Below are positions 26,257-34,277 of a stretch of 64,000 nt of DNA, one piece after another. How positions within the stretch are numbered: the stretch's first letter is position 1; the number at the start of each line of letters is the position of its first letter. This DNA is from NC2004 sp050874905. GTDB lineage: Bacteria > Bacillota > Clostridia > Lachnospirales > Lachnospiraceae. The stretch lies in the NCBI GenBank assembly GCA_050874905.1, contig JBNMLP010000014.1, positions 15,970-79,969 of the forward strand. The letters are read 5' to 3'. The notes under the pieces were generated by a model. That model was not told where the DNA came from, searched no databases, and was given only the letters and a program-made list of their open reading frames with translations. A program made the translations under genes and the position numbers.

Positions 26257-27023
26257 TGAACGAGATTGATTGTATTATTGAAAATGCACTGGCAAATCAT
26301 CAGTTTCAGGTATACTATCAGCCAATTTATTCTGTAAAAGAGAAACGTTTCCATTCTGCGGAGGCACTGCTTCGTCTGATTGATGACAAGTATGGTTTCA
26401 TTTCTCCGGAATTATTGATACGGGCAGCAGAGAAAAGCGGGGCGATCCATAAGATCGGAGCGTATGTGTTAGAAGAGGTGTGTCGCTTTATTTCCAGTGA
26501 GGAATATCAGTCTTTGGGACTTGATTATATTGAGATCAATCTCTCTGTTGCACAGTGTATGAATGAACATCTGGCCGAAGAGATCTTACAGACGTTAAAA
26601 CATTACAACGTTTCCGTAGAACAGATTAATTTAGAGATTACAGAAACGGCTGCATCCTATTCCCAGAATACAATGATTTCAAATATCCGGACACTCAGTG
26701 ATGCAGGAATTAAATTTTCTCTTGATGACTATGGAACGGGATACTCCAATATGGGGCGGATCATTTCCCTGCCATTTCATATTGTAAAACTGGATAAAAC
26801 ACTGGCGGATGCCTGTGACAATGACCGGATGCATATTGTGCTGGAAAATACGATCCGTATGATCAAGGACATGAATATGGAGATCGTGGTAGAAGGAATT
26901 GAGACAAAACAGCTGGCAGAGGCATTTTCTGCATTGCAGTGTGAGTATATTCAAGGCTATTATTACTCCAGACCATTGCCGGAGCAGGATTTTATTACCT
27001 TTATCAAACAGGAGAAAAACTAG
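26256..27023 (+). CDS. EAL domain cyclic di-GMP phosphodiesterase
   Basis: The 255-residue protein is a stand-alone EAL domain. Key motifs are present: SAEALLRL (EAL at 36-38), EINLS, LEITETAA, LDDYGTGYSN, VKLDKT and VVEGIET, and the domain ends in QGYYYSRPL. These include the metal ligands and catalytic residues, so hydrolysis of c-di-GMP to pGpG is likely. Its start overlaps the stop of the degenerate-GGDEF membrane protein by one base. It resembles a GGDEF-EAL protein that has been split in two. Its stop is only one base from the truB start, placing truB under the same transcript. Confidence 0.88.
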   Translation: MNEIDCIIENALANHQFQVYYQPIYSVKEKRFHSAEALLRLIDDKYGFISPELLIRAAEKSGAIHKIGAYVLEEVCRFISSEEYQSLGLDYIEINLSVAQCMNEHLAEEILQTLKHYNVSVEQINLEITETAASYSQNTMISNIRTLSDAGIKFSLDDYGTGYSNMGRIISLPFHIVKLDKTLADACDNDRMHIVLENTIRMIKDMNMEIVVEGIETKQLAEAFSALQCEYIQGYYYSRPLPEQDFITFIKQEKN

Positions 27024-27024
27024 A

Positions 27025-27909
27025 ATGGATGGCATGTTAAATATATACAAGGAGTCCGGTTATACGTCCCACGATGTGGTGGCGAAGCTGCGCGGGATTC
27101 TTCATACGAAAAAGATCGGTCATACCGGAACACTGGATCCGGCGGCACAGGGGGTTCTGCCAGTTTGTATTGGAAAGGCAACGAAGCTTTGTGATCTGTT
27201 GGCTGACCGCTCCAAAACGTACCGGGCAGTCATGCGGCTTGGTGTGTCTACGGATACCGAAGATATGACGGGAACGGTGCTTGAAGAGCGGGATGTGACG
27301 CAGACACCGGAGCAGGTGACAGAAGCGATACGTTCCTTTGTTGGTGTGTACGATCAGATTCCTCCGATGTACTCGGCACGTAAGATCAACGGAAAGAAAC
27401 TTTATGAACTTGCAAGAGAGGGGAAAGTGGTGGAGCGTAATCCGGTTCAGGTGGAGATTTTTTCCATTGAGATCATCGATATTTCCCTTCCTTTGGTAAC
27501 GATGGAGATTTCTTGCTCTAAGGGGACGTATATTCGCAGTTTGTGTCGTGACATCGGTCAAAAACTTGGGTGCCTGGCTGCTATGCAGGAGCTGCTCCGC
27601 ACAAGAGTGGGGGCGTTCCGGCTGGATGATGCGCTTCGTTTGAACGAGATTGAAGCATTGCAAAAAGAGGGAAAGATCGAGGATGTGCTGCATCCGGTCG
27701 ATGAAGCATTTTTAGAACTGCCGAAGTTTGTTGCGCCGGTTACACTGGAAAAACTTTTGGATAATGGAAATGCCTTTCCTTATCCGGGAAAAGAGCAGCC
27801 GGAGGAGCTTCGTGTTTATAAGCGTGATGGCACATTTATCGGGATTTATTGTTATGAGGAAACGATCAGAAAAATGAAACCGAAAAAACTGTTTTTTGTG
27901 AAAGGATAA
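27025..27909 (+). CDS. truB: tRNA pseudouridine(55) synthase
   Basis: The 294-residue protein has the TruB active site GHTGTLDPAAQGVLPVCIGKATK with the catalytic Asp in TLDP. It also has KTYRAVMRLG, PPMYSARKINGKKLYELAR, and SKGTYIRSLCRDIG, plus a PUA-like C-terminus. It makes pseudouridine 55 in the T-loop of tRNAs. ATG 27025 fits the family start (DGMLNIYKESGYTSHDVV); a longer upstream frame overlaps the EAL gene and is rejected. In many Firmicutes truB follows rbfA-nrnA directly; here about 5.4 kb of other genes intervene. Confidence 0.95.
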   Translation: MDGMLNIYKESGYTSHDVVAKLRGILHTKKIGHTGTLDPAAQGVLPVCIGKATKLCDLLADRSKTYRAVMRLGVSTDTEDMTGTVLEERDVTQTPEQVTEAIRSFVGVYDQIPPMYSARKINGKKLYELAREGKVVERNPVQVEIFSIEIIDISLPLVTMEISCSKGTYIRSLCRDIGQKLGCLAAMQELLRTRVGAFRLDDALRLNEIEALQKEGKIEDVLHPVDEAFLELPKFVAPVTLEKLLDNGNAFPYPGKEQPEELRVYKRDGTFIGIYCYEETIRKMKPKKLFFVKG

Positions 27910-27912
27910 AAA

Positions 27913-28839
27913 ATGCAGTATTATCATGATTTTGAATCAATTCATTTAACGAATACGGTCGTGGCATGTGGCAAATTTGATGGCATCCATAAGGGACATC
28001 AAAAACTCATTGAGAAACTGCTGCAGTACGAAAAACAAGGATATGAGAGTGCAATCTTTACGTTTGATTCTTCGATTGCCAAGGTCATGAAAAATGGAGA
28101 AGAGTTTCTGTTTACTGCGGAGGAGCGAAGATATTATCTGGAACAGTTAGGAATTCAGCATCTGGCGGAATACCGGTTTGAAGAGCCGCTCATTCATTTG
28201 TCTCCAGAGGCATTTGTCCGCGATATTTTAGTGGGACAGATGGGAGCAAAGGTGATCGTCGTAGGAGAAGAGTTTCACTTTGGTTATCAGCGTCAGGGAG
28301 ACTGTGAGGTGCTGCGCCGTTTGGCTGAAAAATATAACTATCAACTCGTGGTTGTGCCACGGTATAAAGAGGGGGAAAACGAGGAGAAAATCAGCAGCAG
28401 TGAGATTCGGATCTGTCTGAGCAAAGGACAGATGGAGCAGACCAATGAAATGCTGGGACATCCTTATTTTATCCGCGGAGAGGTCGTGCATGGGAGACAG
28501 CTTGGACGTACGATTGGAATGCCAACTGCCAATCTTCAGGTGCCACCGGAGAAGCTGATCCCGCCAAACGGGGTGTATGTGACACGCTGCCGCCTGCAGG
28601 AACGTGTCTTATATGGTATTACCAACATTGGAACGAAACCTACTGTGGATGGAAGGAATGTTGGAGTGGAAACATATCTTTTTTCTTTTGATGAAGATAT
28701 TTACGGGGAAGAGATCACGGTTGAATTTCTGCACTATGTGCGAAAAGAGCAAAAGTTTGATTCCGTTACACAATTGAGTGAGCAGATGCACCGCGATGCG
28801 GAATTTGGAATGCAGTATGTAAAGGATCTGATGTCATGA
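27913..28839 (+). CDS. ribF: Bifunctional riboflavin kinase/FAD synthetase
   Basis: The 308-residue protein has an N-terminal nucleotidyltransferase domain (GKFDGIHKGHQKLI with the HxGH-type motif, and SSSEIR) and a C-terminal flavokinase domain (GEVVHGRQLGRTIGMPTANLQ, PPNGVY). It converts riboflavin to FMN and then to FAD, which the downstream flavoenzymes Bcd and Etf need. It sits 3 bases after truB and overlaps truA by 4 bases. The truB-ribF order is conserved in Firmicutes. Confidence 0.94.
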   Translation: MQYYHDFESIHLTNTVVACGKFDGIHKGHQKLIEKLLQYEKQGYESAIFTFDSSIAKVMKNGEEFLFTAEERRYYLEQLGIQHLAEYRFEEPLIHLSPEAFVRDILVGQMGAKVIVVGEEFHFGYQRQGDCEVLRRLAEKYNYQLVVVPRYKEGENEEKISSSEIRICLSKGQMEQTNEMLGHPYFIRGEVVHGRQLGRTIGMPTANLQVPPEKLIPPNGVYVTRCRLQERVLYGITNIGTKPTVDGRNVGVETYLFSFDEDIYGEEITVEFLHYVRKEQKFDSVTQLSEQMHRDAEFGMQYVKDLMS

Positions 28840-29615
28840 CCAACTATAAGATTACGATTGCTTACGATGGTGGAAGATATCATGGCTGGCAGTCACAGCG
28901 TCATACCGATCAGACGATCGAACAAAAAATAACGGAACTGCTCTGTCGTTTTACCGGGGAGGAGATTTCTTTAAATGGTTCTGGAAGAACGGATGCAGGG
29001 GTACATGCCAAAGGGCAGGTTGCCAATTTTAAGACGACGAAGGACTGGAAGGAAGACGAACTTTTGGAAGCCTTTTTTGCTTATCTGCCGCAGGACATTG
29101 CAGTTCTTTCCGTAGAGAAGGTGCCGGAGCAGTTTCATGCAAGATTATCGGCGGTGTCCAAACGGTACCGGTATGTGATCTATAACAGTCCGGTGATCGA
29201 TGTGTTTGAGCGCAATTATGCATGGCAGGTGAAGGATCCTCTTGATCTTGCAAACATGAAAAAGGCGGCTGCTGCTCTTTGTGGAGAGTGGGATTATAAG
29301 AGCTTTTGTGCCAACCGCAGGATGAAAAAATCAACGGTGCGCACGGTATATGACATTGCGATCACCGAAGAGGCCATACCATTTGGGAAAAAACTTACGA
29401 TAGAGTATACCGGAAGCGGCTTTTTATATAACATGGTGCGCATTTTGACGGGAACGTTGGTAGAGGTAGGAAAAGGACAGCGTACTCCGGAGGACATGAA
29501 AGCGATACTGGAGGGCAAAAACCGTTCTCTTGCCGGAATGACAGCACCTCCAATGGGGCTGTTCCTGTGGGATGTGCAGTATGACGATGCGGTGATCCGC
29601 CGTCAGAAAATTTAA
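28836..29615 (+). CDS. truA: tRNA pseudouridine(38-40) synthase
   Basis: The 259-residue protein has the TruA signature GSGRTDAGVHAKGQVANF with the catalytic Asp in RTDAG. It also has YDGGRYHGWQSQ at the N-terminus, FHARLSAVSKRYRYVIYN, and FLYNMVRILTGTLVEVG. It modifies positions 38-40 of the anticodon arm. Its ATG overlaps the ribF stop (ATGA), so the two are coupled. Confidence 0.95.
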   Translation: MTNYKITIAYDGGRYHGWQSQRHTDQTIEQKITELLCRFTGEEISLNGSGRTDAGVHAKGQVANFKTTKDWKEDELLEAFFAYLPQDIAVLSVEKVPEQFHARLSAVSKRYRYVIYNSPVIDVFERNYAWQVKDPLDLANMKKAAAALCGEWDYKSFCANRRMKKSTVRTVYDIAITEEAIPFGKKLTIEYTGSGFLYNMVRILTGTLVEVGKGQRTPEDMKAILEGKNRSLAGMTAPPMGLFLWDVQYDDAVIRRQKI

Positions 29616-29670
29616 AATAGCAGGTTTACAAGCAGAAAAATATGTGCTATATTAGCTAAGTATGATTTTT

Positions 29671-29717
29671 GCCGTTACTCAGATATCGGACACTCCGACC
29701 GCATCTTAGTGACAGGC
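29671..29717 (+). promoter_or_regulatory. Structured leader of rpsO
   Basis: A long stem forms: GCC-GTTACTCAGAT (29671-29684) pairs with ATCTTAGTGAC-A-GGC (29703-29717), with one mismatch and one bulged A. An inner hairpin CGGA/TCCG is capped by CAC. It lies about 30 bases upstream of the rpsO start codon. Clostridial rpsO leaders that bind S15 are known; whether this belongs to that class was not tested. Confidence 0.55.
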
Positions 29718-29746
29718 GTATCACAAATAAGAAAGGAGATTGTAAC

Positions 29747-30013
29747 ATGATTACAACAGAAATGAAGAAAGACATCGTAGCAAAGTACGGAAAAGACGCA
29801 AATGACACAGGTTCTATCGAGGTACAGATCGCATTATTAACCGCAAGAATCAATGACTTAAATGAGCATCTTGCTGTTCATAAGAAGGATCATCATTCCA
29901 GAAGAGGTCTTCTGAAGATGGTTGGTCAGAGACGTCGTTTACTTGCTTACTATAAGTCAAAAGATATCGAAGCATATCGTGTACTGATCGAGAAGTTAGG
30001 TTTAAGAAAGTAA
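29747..30013 (+). CDS. rpsO: 30S ribosomal protein S15
   Basis: The 88-residue protein is typical in length and sequence: TGSIEVQIALLTARINDLNEHL, HKKDHHSRRGLLKMVGQRRRLLAYYK and the C-terminal LIEKLGLRK. S15 nucleates assembly of the 30S platform. ATG 29747 follows GAAAGGAGA at the right spacing; upstream in-frame starts lie in the structured leader. It has its own terminator. Confidence 0.98.
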   Translation: MITTEMKKDIVAKYGKDANDTGSIEVQIALLTARINDLNEHLAVHKKDHHSRRGLLKMVGQRRRLLAYYKSKDIEAYRVLIEKLGLRK

Positions 30014-30029
30014 TCTTAAATGTCAAGGG

Positions 30030-30060
30030 GGAAGCCGAGAGATCGGCTTCCTTATCTTTT
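30030..30060 (+). terminator. Terminator after rpsO
   Basis: GGAAGCCGA and TCGGCTTCC form a 9-bp stem with a 4-base loop, followed by the T-rich TTATCTTTT. Confidence 0.75.
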
Positions 30061-30080
30061 AGGTAAAAGGGGTGATAGCC

Positions 30081-30932
30081 ATGATGTTAGATGGTGGATT
30101 GATCTTAGAAGGTGGCGGTATGCGCGGACTTTATACAGTCGGCGTACTGGATTATTTTATGGAACAGGGGCTTTATTTTAAGGACTGCTTTGGTGTATCG
30201 GCAGGAGCAAGCCACGGCTGCAGTTATTATTCCAAACAGCCAAAACGTGCATTAAAAGTGGTAATGCGTTATTTAGATACGAAGCAATATGCTTCTCCGA
30301 CAGCACTTTTGCTCACCGGGAACTTTTTTGACAAGAAATTTCATATGCAGACTGTTCCGGATCAGCTTGTTCCTTACGATTATGAAGCCGCAGATGCCAA
30401 TCCGATGAACTTCTATTCCGTTGTGACGGAGTGTGAGAGTGGGCAGGCGGTATATAAGAAAATGGAACACATGCGGGAAGATATGGAATGGATCTGGGCA
30501 TCCGGATGTCTGCCGCTGGTTGCAAAAATGGTAGAGATCGATGGAAAGCATTATATGGATGGCGGTATTGCAGATGCGATCCCGGTCAGACATTCCATCG
30601 AAATTGGAAATAAGAAAAATGTGGTGGTACTGACAAGAGATGTGACTTACCGTAAATCACAGGAGAGCACGATGCCGCTTGTAAAGCTTGCTTATCACAA
30701 TTATCCGAACTTTGTGAAAACGATGGAGGAGCGGCCGGAGCAGTACAATGAAACACTTGCATTTATCCGGGAAGAGGAGGAAGCAGGAAGATTGTTTGTC
30801 ATCCGTCCAAAGGAGCCTGTCACAGTCGGACGGCTGGAGAAAAACAAAGATGCGTTAAAGGCACTTTGCAGACAGGGGTATCAGGACGCAAAAGAATCCT
30901 ATGAGAAGCTGCTTCAATACATGGAACAATAA
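30081..30932 (+). CDS. Patatin-like phospholipase family protein
   Basis: The 283-residue protein has the patatin dyad and oxyanion elements: LEGGGMRGLYTVGVLDYF at the N-terminus, the nucleophile motif GVSAGA with Ser40, and DGGIADAIPV with the catalytic Asp. It is a predicted cytoplasmic serine lipase or acyl hydrolase, close to the YjjU/RssA-like group; no signal peptide is seen. ATG 30081 is used because AAAAGGGG lies 8 bases upstream, which excludes the overlapping GTG at 30072. It is followed closely by aroD. Confidence 0.88.
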   Translation: MMLDGGLILEGGGMRGLYTVGVLDYFMEQGLYFKDCFGVSAGASHGCSYYSKQPKRALKVVMRYLDTKQYASPTALLLTGNFFDKKFHMQTVPDQLVPYDYEAADANPMNFYSVVTECESGQAVYKKMEHMREDMEWIWASGCLPLVAKMVEIDGKHYMDGGIADAIPVRHSIEIGNKKNVVVLTRDVTYRKSQESTMPLVKLAYHNYPNFVKTMEERPEQYNETLAFIREEEEAGRLFVIRPKEPVTVGRLEKNKDALKALCRQGYQDAKESYEKLLQYMEQ

Positions 30933-30954
30933 AACAGAAGATAATGGTGAAGAT

Positions 30955-31707
30955 ATGAGTATAGTAAAGATAAGAAATCTGAATCTGGGGGATGAGCAGG
31001 TAAAAATCTGTGTACCGCTTGTGGGACAGCAGCGCACACAATTGGAAACGCAGCTTGCAGCCATCCAAAAGCATGAGCCGGATATGGTGGAATTCCGCGG
31101 AGATCATTTTGAGGCAGTGCGGGAAAAAGCCCGTTTAAAAGAAGTCTTAAAAATGGTACGTGACCGTATGGGAGACACTGCCCTTTTATACACCTTCCGC
31201 ACAAAGGAGGAAGGCGGTGAAAAAACGATTTCCTATGAGGAGTATGCAGAACTGCTGGAATTTGTAGCAGATACCGGATATGTGGATGCGGTAGATGTTG
31301 AGGTGTATAAAGATGAGGATGAAACACCGGCATTGATCCAGACACTGAAGGATAAAGGGATGGTTGTGATTGGTTCTAATCATCATTTTGAAGGAACTCC
31401 ATCCAAAGAAAAAATGCTGCAGTTATTGATCGGGATGCAGCAGGCCGGAGTTGATATTGCAAAACTTGCAGTGATGCCGAAGCATCCGGAGGATGTGATG
31501 TGTCTGTTGAATGTAACAATGCAGATGAAAAATGAGTATTCCGGTACTCCGGTTATTACGATGGCAATGGGAAAACTCGGCGCGCTCAGCCGTATTTCCG
31601 GTGGCTTGTTCGGTAACAGCCTGACCTTTGCCAGTGTGGCCAGACAGTCGGCACCGGGACAGGTGGAGATTGAAACACTCCGGGAAGTGCTTGCACTGAC
31701 CCAGTAA
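30955..31707 (+). CDS. aroD: Type I 3-dehydroquinate dehydratase
   Basis: The 250-residue protein contains the class I active-site residues in the standard numbering: His143 in GSNHHFEGTP and the Schiff-base Lys170 in DIAKLAVMP. EFRGDHFE sits near the N-terminus and MGKLGALSRI near the C-terminus. It dehydrates 3-dehydroquinate in the shikimate pathway for aromatic amino acids. It is 22 bases after the patatin gene, with GGTGA upstream of ATG 30955, and ends at a terminator. No other shikimate gene is in the window. Confidence 0.95.
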   Translation: MSIVKIRNLNLGDEQVKICVPLVGQQRTQLETQLAAIQKHEPDMVEFRGDHFEAVREKARLKEVLKMVRDRMGDTALLYTFRTKEEGGEKTISYEEYAELLEFVADTGYVDAVDVEVYKDEDETPALIQTLKDKGMVVIGSNHHFEGTPSKEKMLQLLIGMQQAGVDIAKLAVMPKHPEDVMCLLNVTMQMKNEYSGTPVITMAMGKLGALSRISGGLFGNSLTFASVARQSAPGQVEIETLREVLALTQ

Positions 31708-31748
31708 TATGGATGGAAAAATATAAAAAGCATAGAAAATATAGTGGA

Positions 31749-31797
31749 AATACCTACATAATAGTGTTATAATAATACGAAATGTGGGTATTTTTTG
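31749..31797 (+). terminator. Terminator after aroD
   Basis: AATACCTACAT pairs with ATGTGGGTATT (11 bp, one G-U) across a 22-base loop and is followed by T6. The loop contains a TATAAT. Confidence 0.75.
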
Positions 31798-31800
31798 TTT

Positions 31801-31960
31801 TGCATGTTTCATGCACGAAGACCGAGACTTCTTATGAGCAGACAGAATGGGCAGAGAGGCTGTCTGCTGATGAGTTGTTTCGGTGTAACATGCCCGCATG
31901 ACCAGGTGTGATACCTGATAAGACAAAATGAATGGGCAAAGCCCGGAAAAGGAGAACAGT
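31801..31960 (+). promoter_or_regulatory. Highly structured leader of pnp
   Basis: Before the pnp start there are several hairpins: TGCATG/CATGCA (31801-31815), AGCAGACAG/CTGTCTGCT (31837-31868, 9 bp), CAGGT/ACCTG (31903-31917), and GGGC/GCCC (31934-31944), the last just before the AAAAGGAG ribosome site. In other bacteria PNPase represses its own mRNA through leader structures cut by RNase III. A similar mechanism is plausible but not shown. No gene is seen here. Confidence 0.5.
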
Positions 31961-34045
31961 ATGTACAAAAGTTTTAGTATGGAACTTGCCGGAAGAACAC
32001 TGACTGTCGATGTAGGTCGTGTTGGTAAGCAGGCAAATGGATGTGCTTTTATGCATTATGGTGATACAACAGTGCTTTCTACTGCAACCGCATCCGATAA
32101 GCCAAGAGATGGAATTGACTTCTTCCCGCTTAGTGTGGAATTTGAGGAGAAGATGTATTCTGTAGGTAAGATTCCTGGAGGATTTAACAAGCGTGAGGGT
32201 AAGGCAAGCGAGAATTCTGTATTGACCGCCCGTGTGATCGACCGTCCGATGCGTCCGTTATTCCCAAAAGATTACCGTAATGATGTCACTCTGAACAATA
32301 TGGTAATGAGTGTGGATCCGGCATGTCGTCCGGAGTTAGTTGGTATGTTAGGATCTGCGATTGCAACCTGTATTTCCGATATTCCGTTTGACGGTCCATG
32401 CGCTATGACACAGATGGGTATGATCGACGGTGAGTTTATCGTAAATCCTTCTCAGGCAGAGTGGGATAAGGGTGACTTAAAGCTGACTGTTGCCTCTACC
32501 AGAGAAAAGGTTATTATGATCGAGGCAGGTGCTAACTTGATCTCTGACGAGAAGATGATCGAAGCTATTTACCGTTGCCATGATGTCAACCAGACGATCA
32601 TTGAGTTTATTGACAGTATCGTAGCAGAGGTTGGAAAACCAAAACATGCCTATGAAAGCTGTGCTATTCCAGAGGAAATGTTTGCGGCAATGCGTGAGAT
32701 CGTAACACCGGAGCAGATGGAAGAGGCAGTCTTCACAGATGAGAAGCAGGTGCGTGAGGAGAACATCAGAGAGATCACAGCCAAATTTGAAGAAGCATTT
32801 GCAGAAAAAGAAGAATGGCTTGCCGTACTCGGTGAGGCAGTATATCAGTATCAGAAAAAGACCGTTCGTAAGATGATCTTAAAGGATCACAAGCGTCCGG
32901 ATGGCCGTGCGATCGATCAGATCCGTCCTTTGGCAGCAGAGGTTGACCTGATCCCAAGAGTACATGGTTCTGCAATGTTTACCCGTGGTCAGACACAGAT
33001 CTGTAACGTGGTAACACTGGCTCCACTTTCTGAGATCCAGAAGATCGACGGTTTAGATGAGAATGTGACAAGCAAACGATACATGCATCACTATAACTTC
33101 CCGTCTTATTCTGTAGGTGAGACAAAGCCATCCCGTGGACCGGGACGTCGTGAGATCGGTCATGGCGCATTGGCAGAGCGTGCGCTTCTTCCGGTACTTC
33201 CAAGTGAAGAAGAGTTCCCATATGCGATCCGTTCCGTATCAGAGACCTTTGAGTCCAACGGTTCTACTTCCATGGCATCTACCTGTTCTTCCTGCATGTC
33301 GCTGATGGCAGCGGGTGTTCCGTTAAAGGATATGGTAGCTGGTATTTCCTGTGGTCTGGTAACCGGAGATACCGATGATGATTATCTGGTACTTACTGAT
33401 ATTCAGGGCTTAGAGGATTTCTTCGGCGATATGGACTTTAAGGTAACCGGTACCCATGAAGGAATCAGTGCGATCCAGATGGATATTAAGATCCATGGTC
33501 TGACCCGTCCAATCGTAGAAGAGGCGATCAGAAGAGCACATGAGGCGCGTAACTTCATTATGGATACCTGCATGTCAAATGCGATCAGCGAGCCAAGAGA
33601 TCACGTAGGAGAGCTGGCACCAAAGATCATTCAGACAAAGGTAGATCCGGATAAGATCAGCGAGATCATTGGACAGCGCGGTAAGACGATCAACAAGATC
33701 ATTGATGAGACTGGCGTGAAGATCGATATCAATGACGAAGGTATGGTATTTATCTGCGGTATCGAGCAGGAAATGATGGACAAAGCGATGAAGATCATCC
33801 GCTCTATCGTAGATCCCATCGAGGTTGGACAGATCTATGAAGGAAAAGTAGTTCGTATCATGAACTTCGGTGCATTTGTGGAGCTTGCACCAAATAAGGA
33901 TGGTATGATCCATATTTCCAAGTTGGCAAATGAGCGTGTAGAAAAAGTAGAAGACGTAGTAAACATTGGCGATGTAGTACGCGTAAAGGTATTAGAGGTA
34001 GACAAGATGGGCCGTATTAATTTGAGCCTTAAGGATGCCCAGTAA
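31961..34045 (+). CDS. pnp: Polyribonucleotide nucleotidyltransferase
   Basis: The 694-residue protein has the full PNPase layout: two RNase PH domains (MELAGRTLTVDVGRVGKQANG; then RPDGRAIDQIRPLAAEVDLIPRVHGSAMFTRGQTQ), a KH domain (IGQRGKTINKIIDETG) and a C-terminal S1 domain (FGAFVELAPNKDGMIHISKLA). It degrades RNA 3' to 5' with phosphate. ATG 31961 is chosen from the AAAAGGAGAA site and the family start MYKSFSMELAGR. The order rpsO...pnp is conserved, though here two genes lie between. Confidence 0.97.
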   Translation: MYKSFSMELAGRTLTVDVGRVGKQANGCAFMHYGDTTVLSTATASDKPRDGIDFFPLSVEFEEKMYSVGKIPGGFNKREGKASENSVLTARVIDRPMRPLFPKDYRNDVTLNNMVMSVDPACRPELVGMLGSAIATCISDIPFDGPCAMTQMGMIDGEFIVNPSQAEWDKGDLKLTVASTREKVIMIEAGANLISDEKMIEAIYRCHDVNQTIIEFIDSIVAEVGKPKHAYESCAIPEEMFAAMREIVTPEQMEEAVFTDEKQVREENIREITAKFEEAFAEKEEWLAVLGEAVYQYQKKTVRKMILKDHKRPDGRAIDQIRPLAAEVDLIPRVHGSAMFTRGQTQICNVVTLAPLSEIQKIDGLDENVTSKRYMHHYNFPSYSVGETKPSRGPGRREIGHGALAERALLPVLPSEEEFPYAIRSVSETFESNGSTSMASTCSSCMSLMAAGVPLKDMVAGISCGLVTGDTDDDYLVLTDIQGLEDFFGDMDFKVTGTHEGISAIQMDIKIHGLTRPIVEEAIRRAHEARNFIMDTCMSNAISEPRDHVGELAPKIIQTKVDPDKISEIIGQRGKTINKIIDETGVKIDINDEGMVFICGIEQEMMDKAMKIIRSIVDPIEVGQIYEGKVVRIMNFGAFVELAPNKDGMIHISKLANERVEKVEDVVNIGDVVRVKVLEVDKMGRINLSLKDAQ

Positions 34046-34055
34046 TAAGAAAAAC

Positions 34056-34087
34056 AAAAAGGGAACCCGAAAGTGGGTTTCCTTTTT
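34056..34087 (+). terminator. Terminator after pnp
   Basis: AAAAAGGGAACCC pairs with GGGTTTCCTTTTT (13 bp, one G-U) around GAAAGT. Confidence 0.9.
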
Positions 34088-34165
34088 CTGTATTGTGGTA
34101 AATTTATACAAAAAACATAGCAGATACAAACTGGAAAACTATGTTAAAAATTTATCAATTTAAGG

Positions 34166-34194
34166 TTGCAATGCAATTTCAATTATGATAAAAT
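34166..34194 (+). promoter_or_regulatory. Promoter of the butyrate operon
   Basis: TTGCAA is followed after 17 bases by TAAAAT (overlapping a TATGAT), giving a leader of about 75 bases before thl. The AATGGAGGAAA ribosome site is strong. Confidence 0.65.
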
Positions 34195-34277
34195 GGGTAC
34201 ATACTAGGGTGAGAGTGTACATTTTCCTTATTGTGCATTTTTACCAAAACATATTTATAAAATGGAGGAAACATATT

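Noticed and set aside
34185..34277. Longer N-terminus for thiolase
   Set aside because: It covers the promoter -10 and leader; the family begins at MSKKVVLAGACRT.
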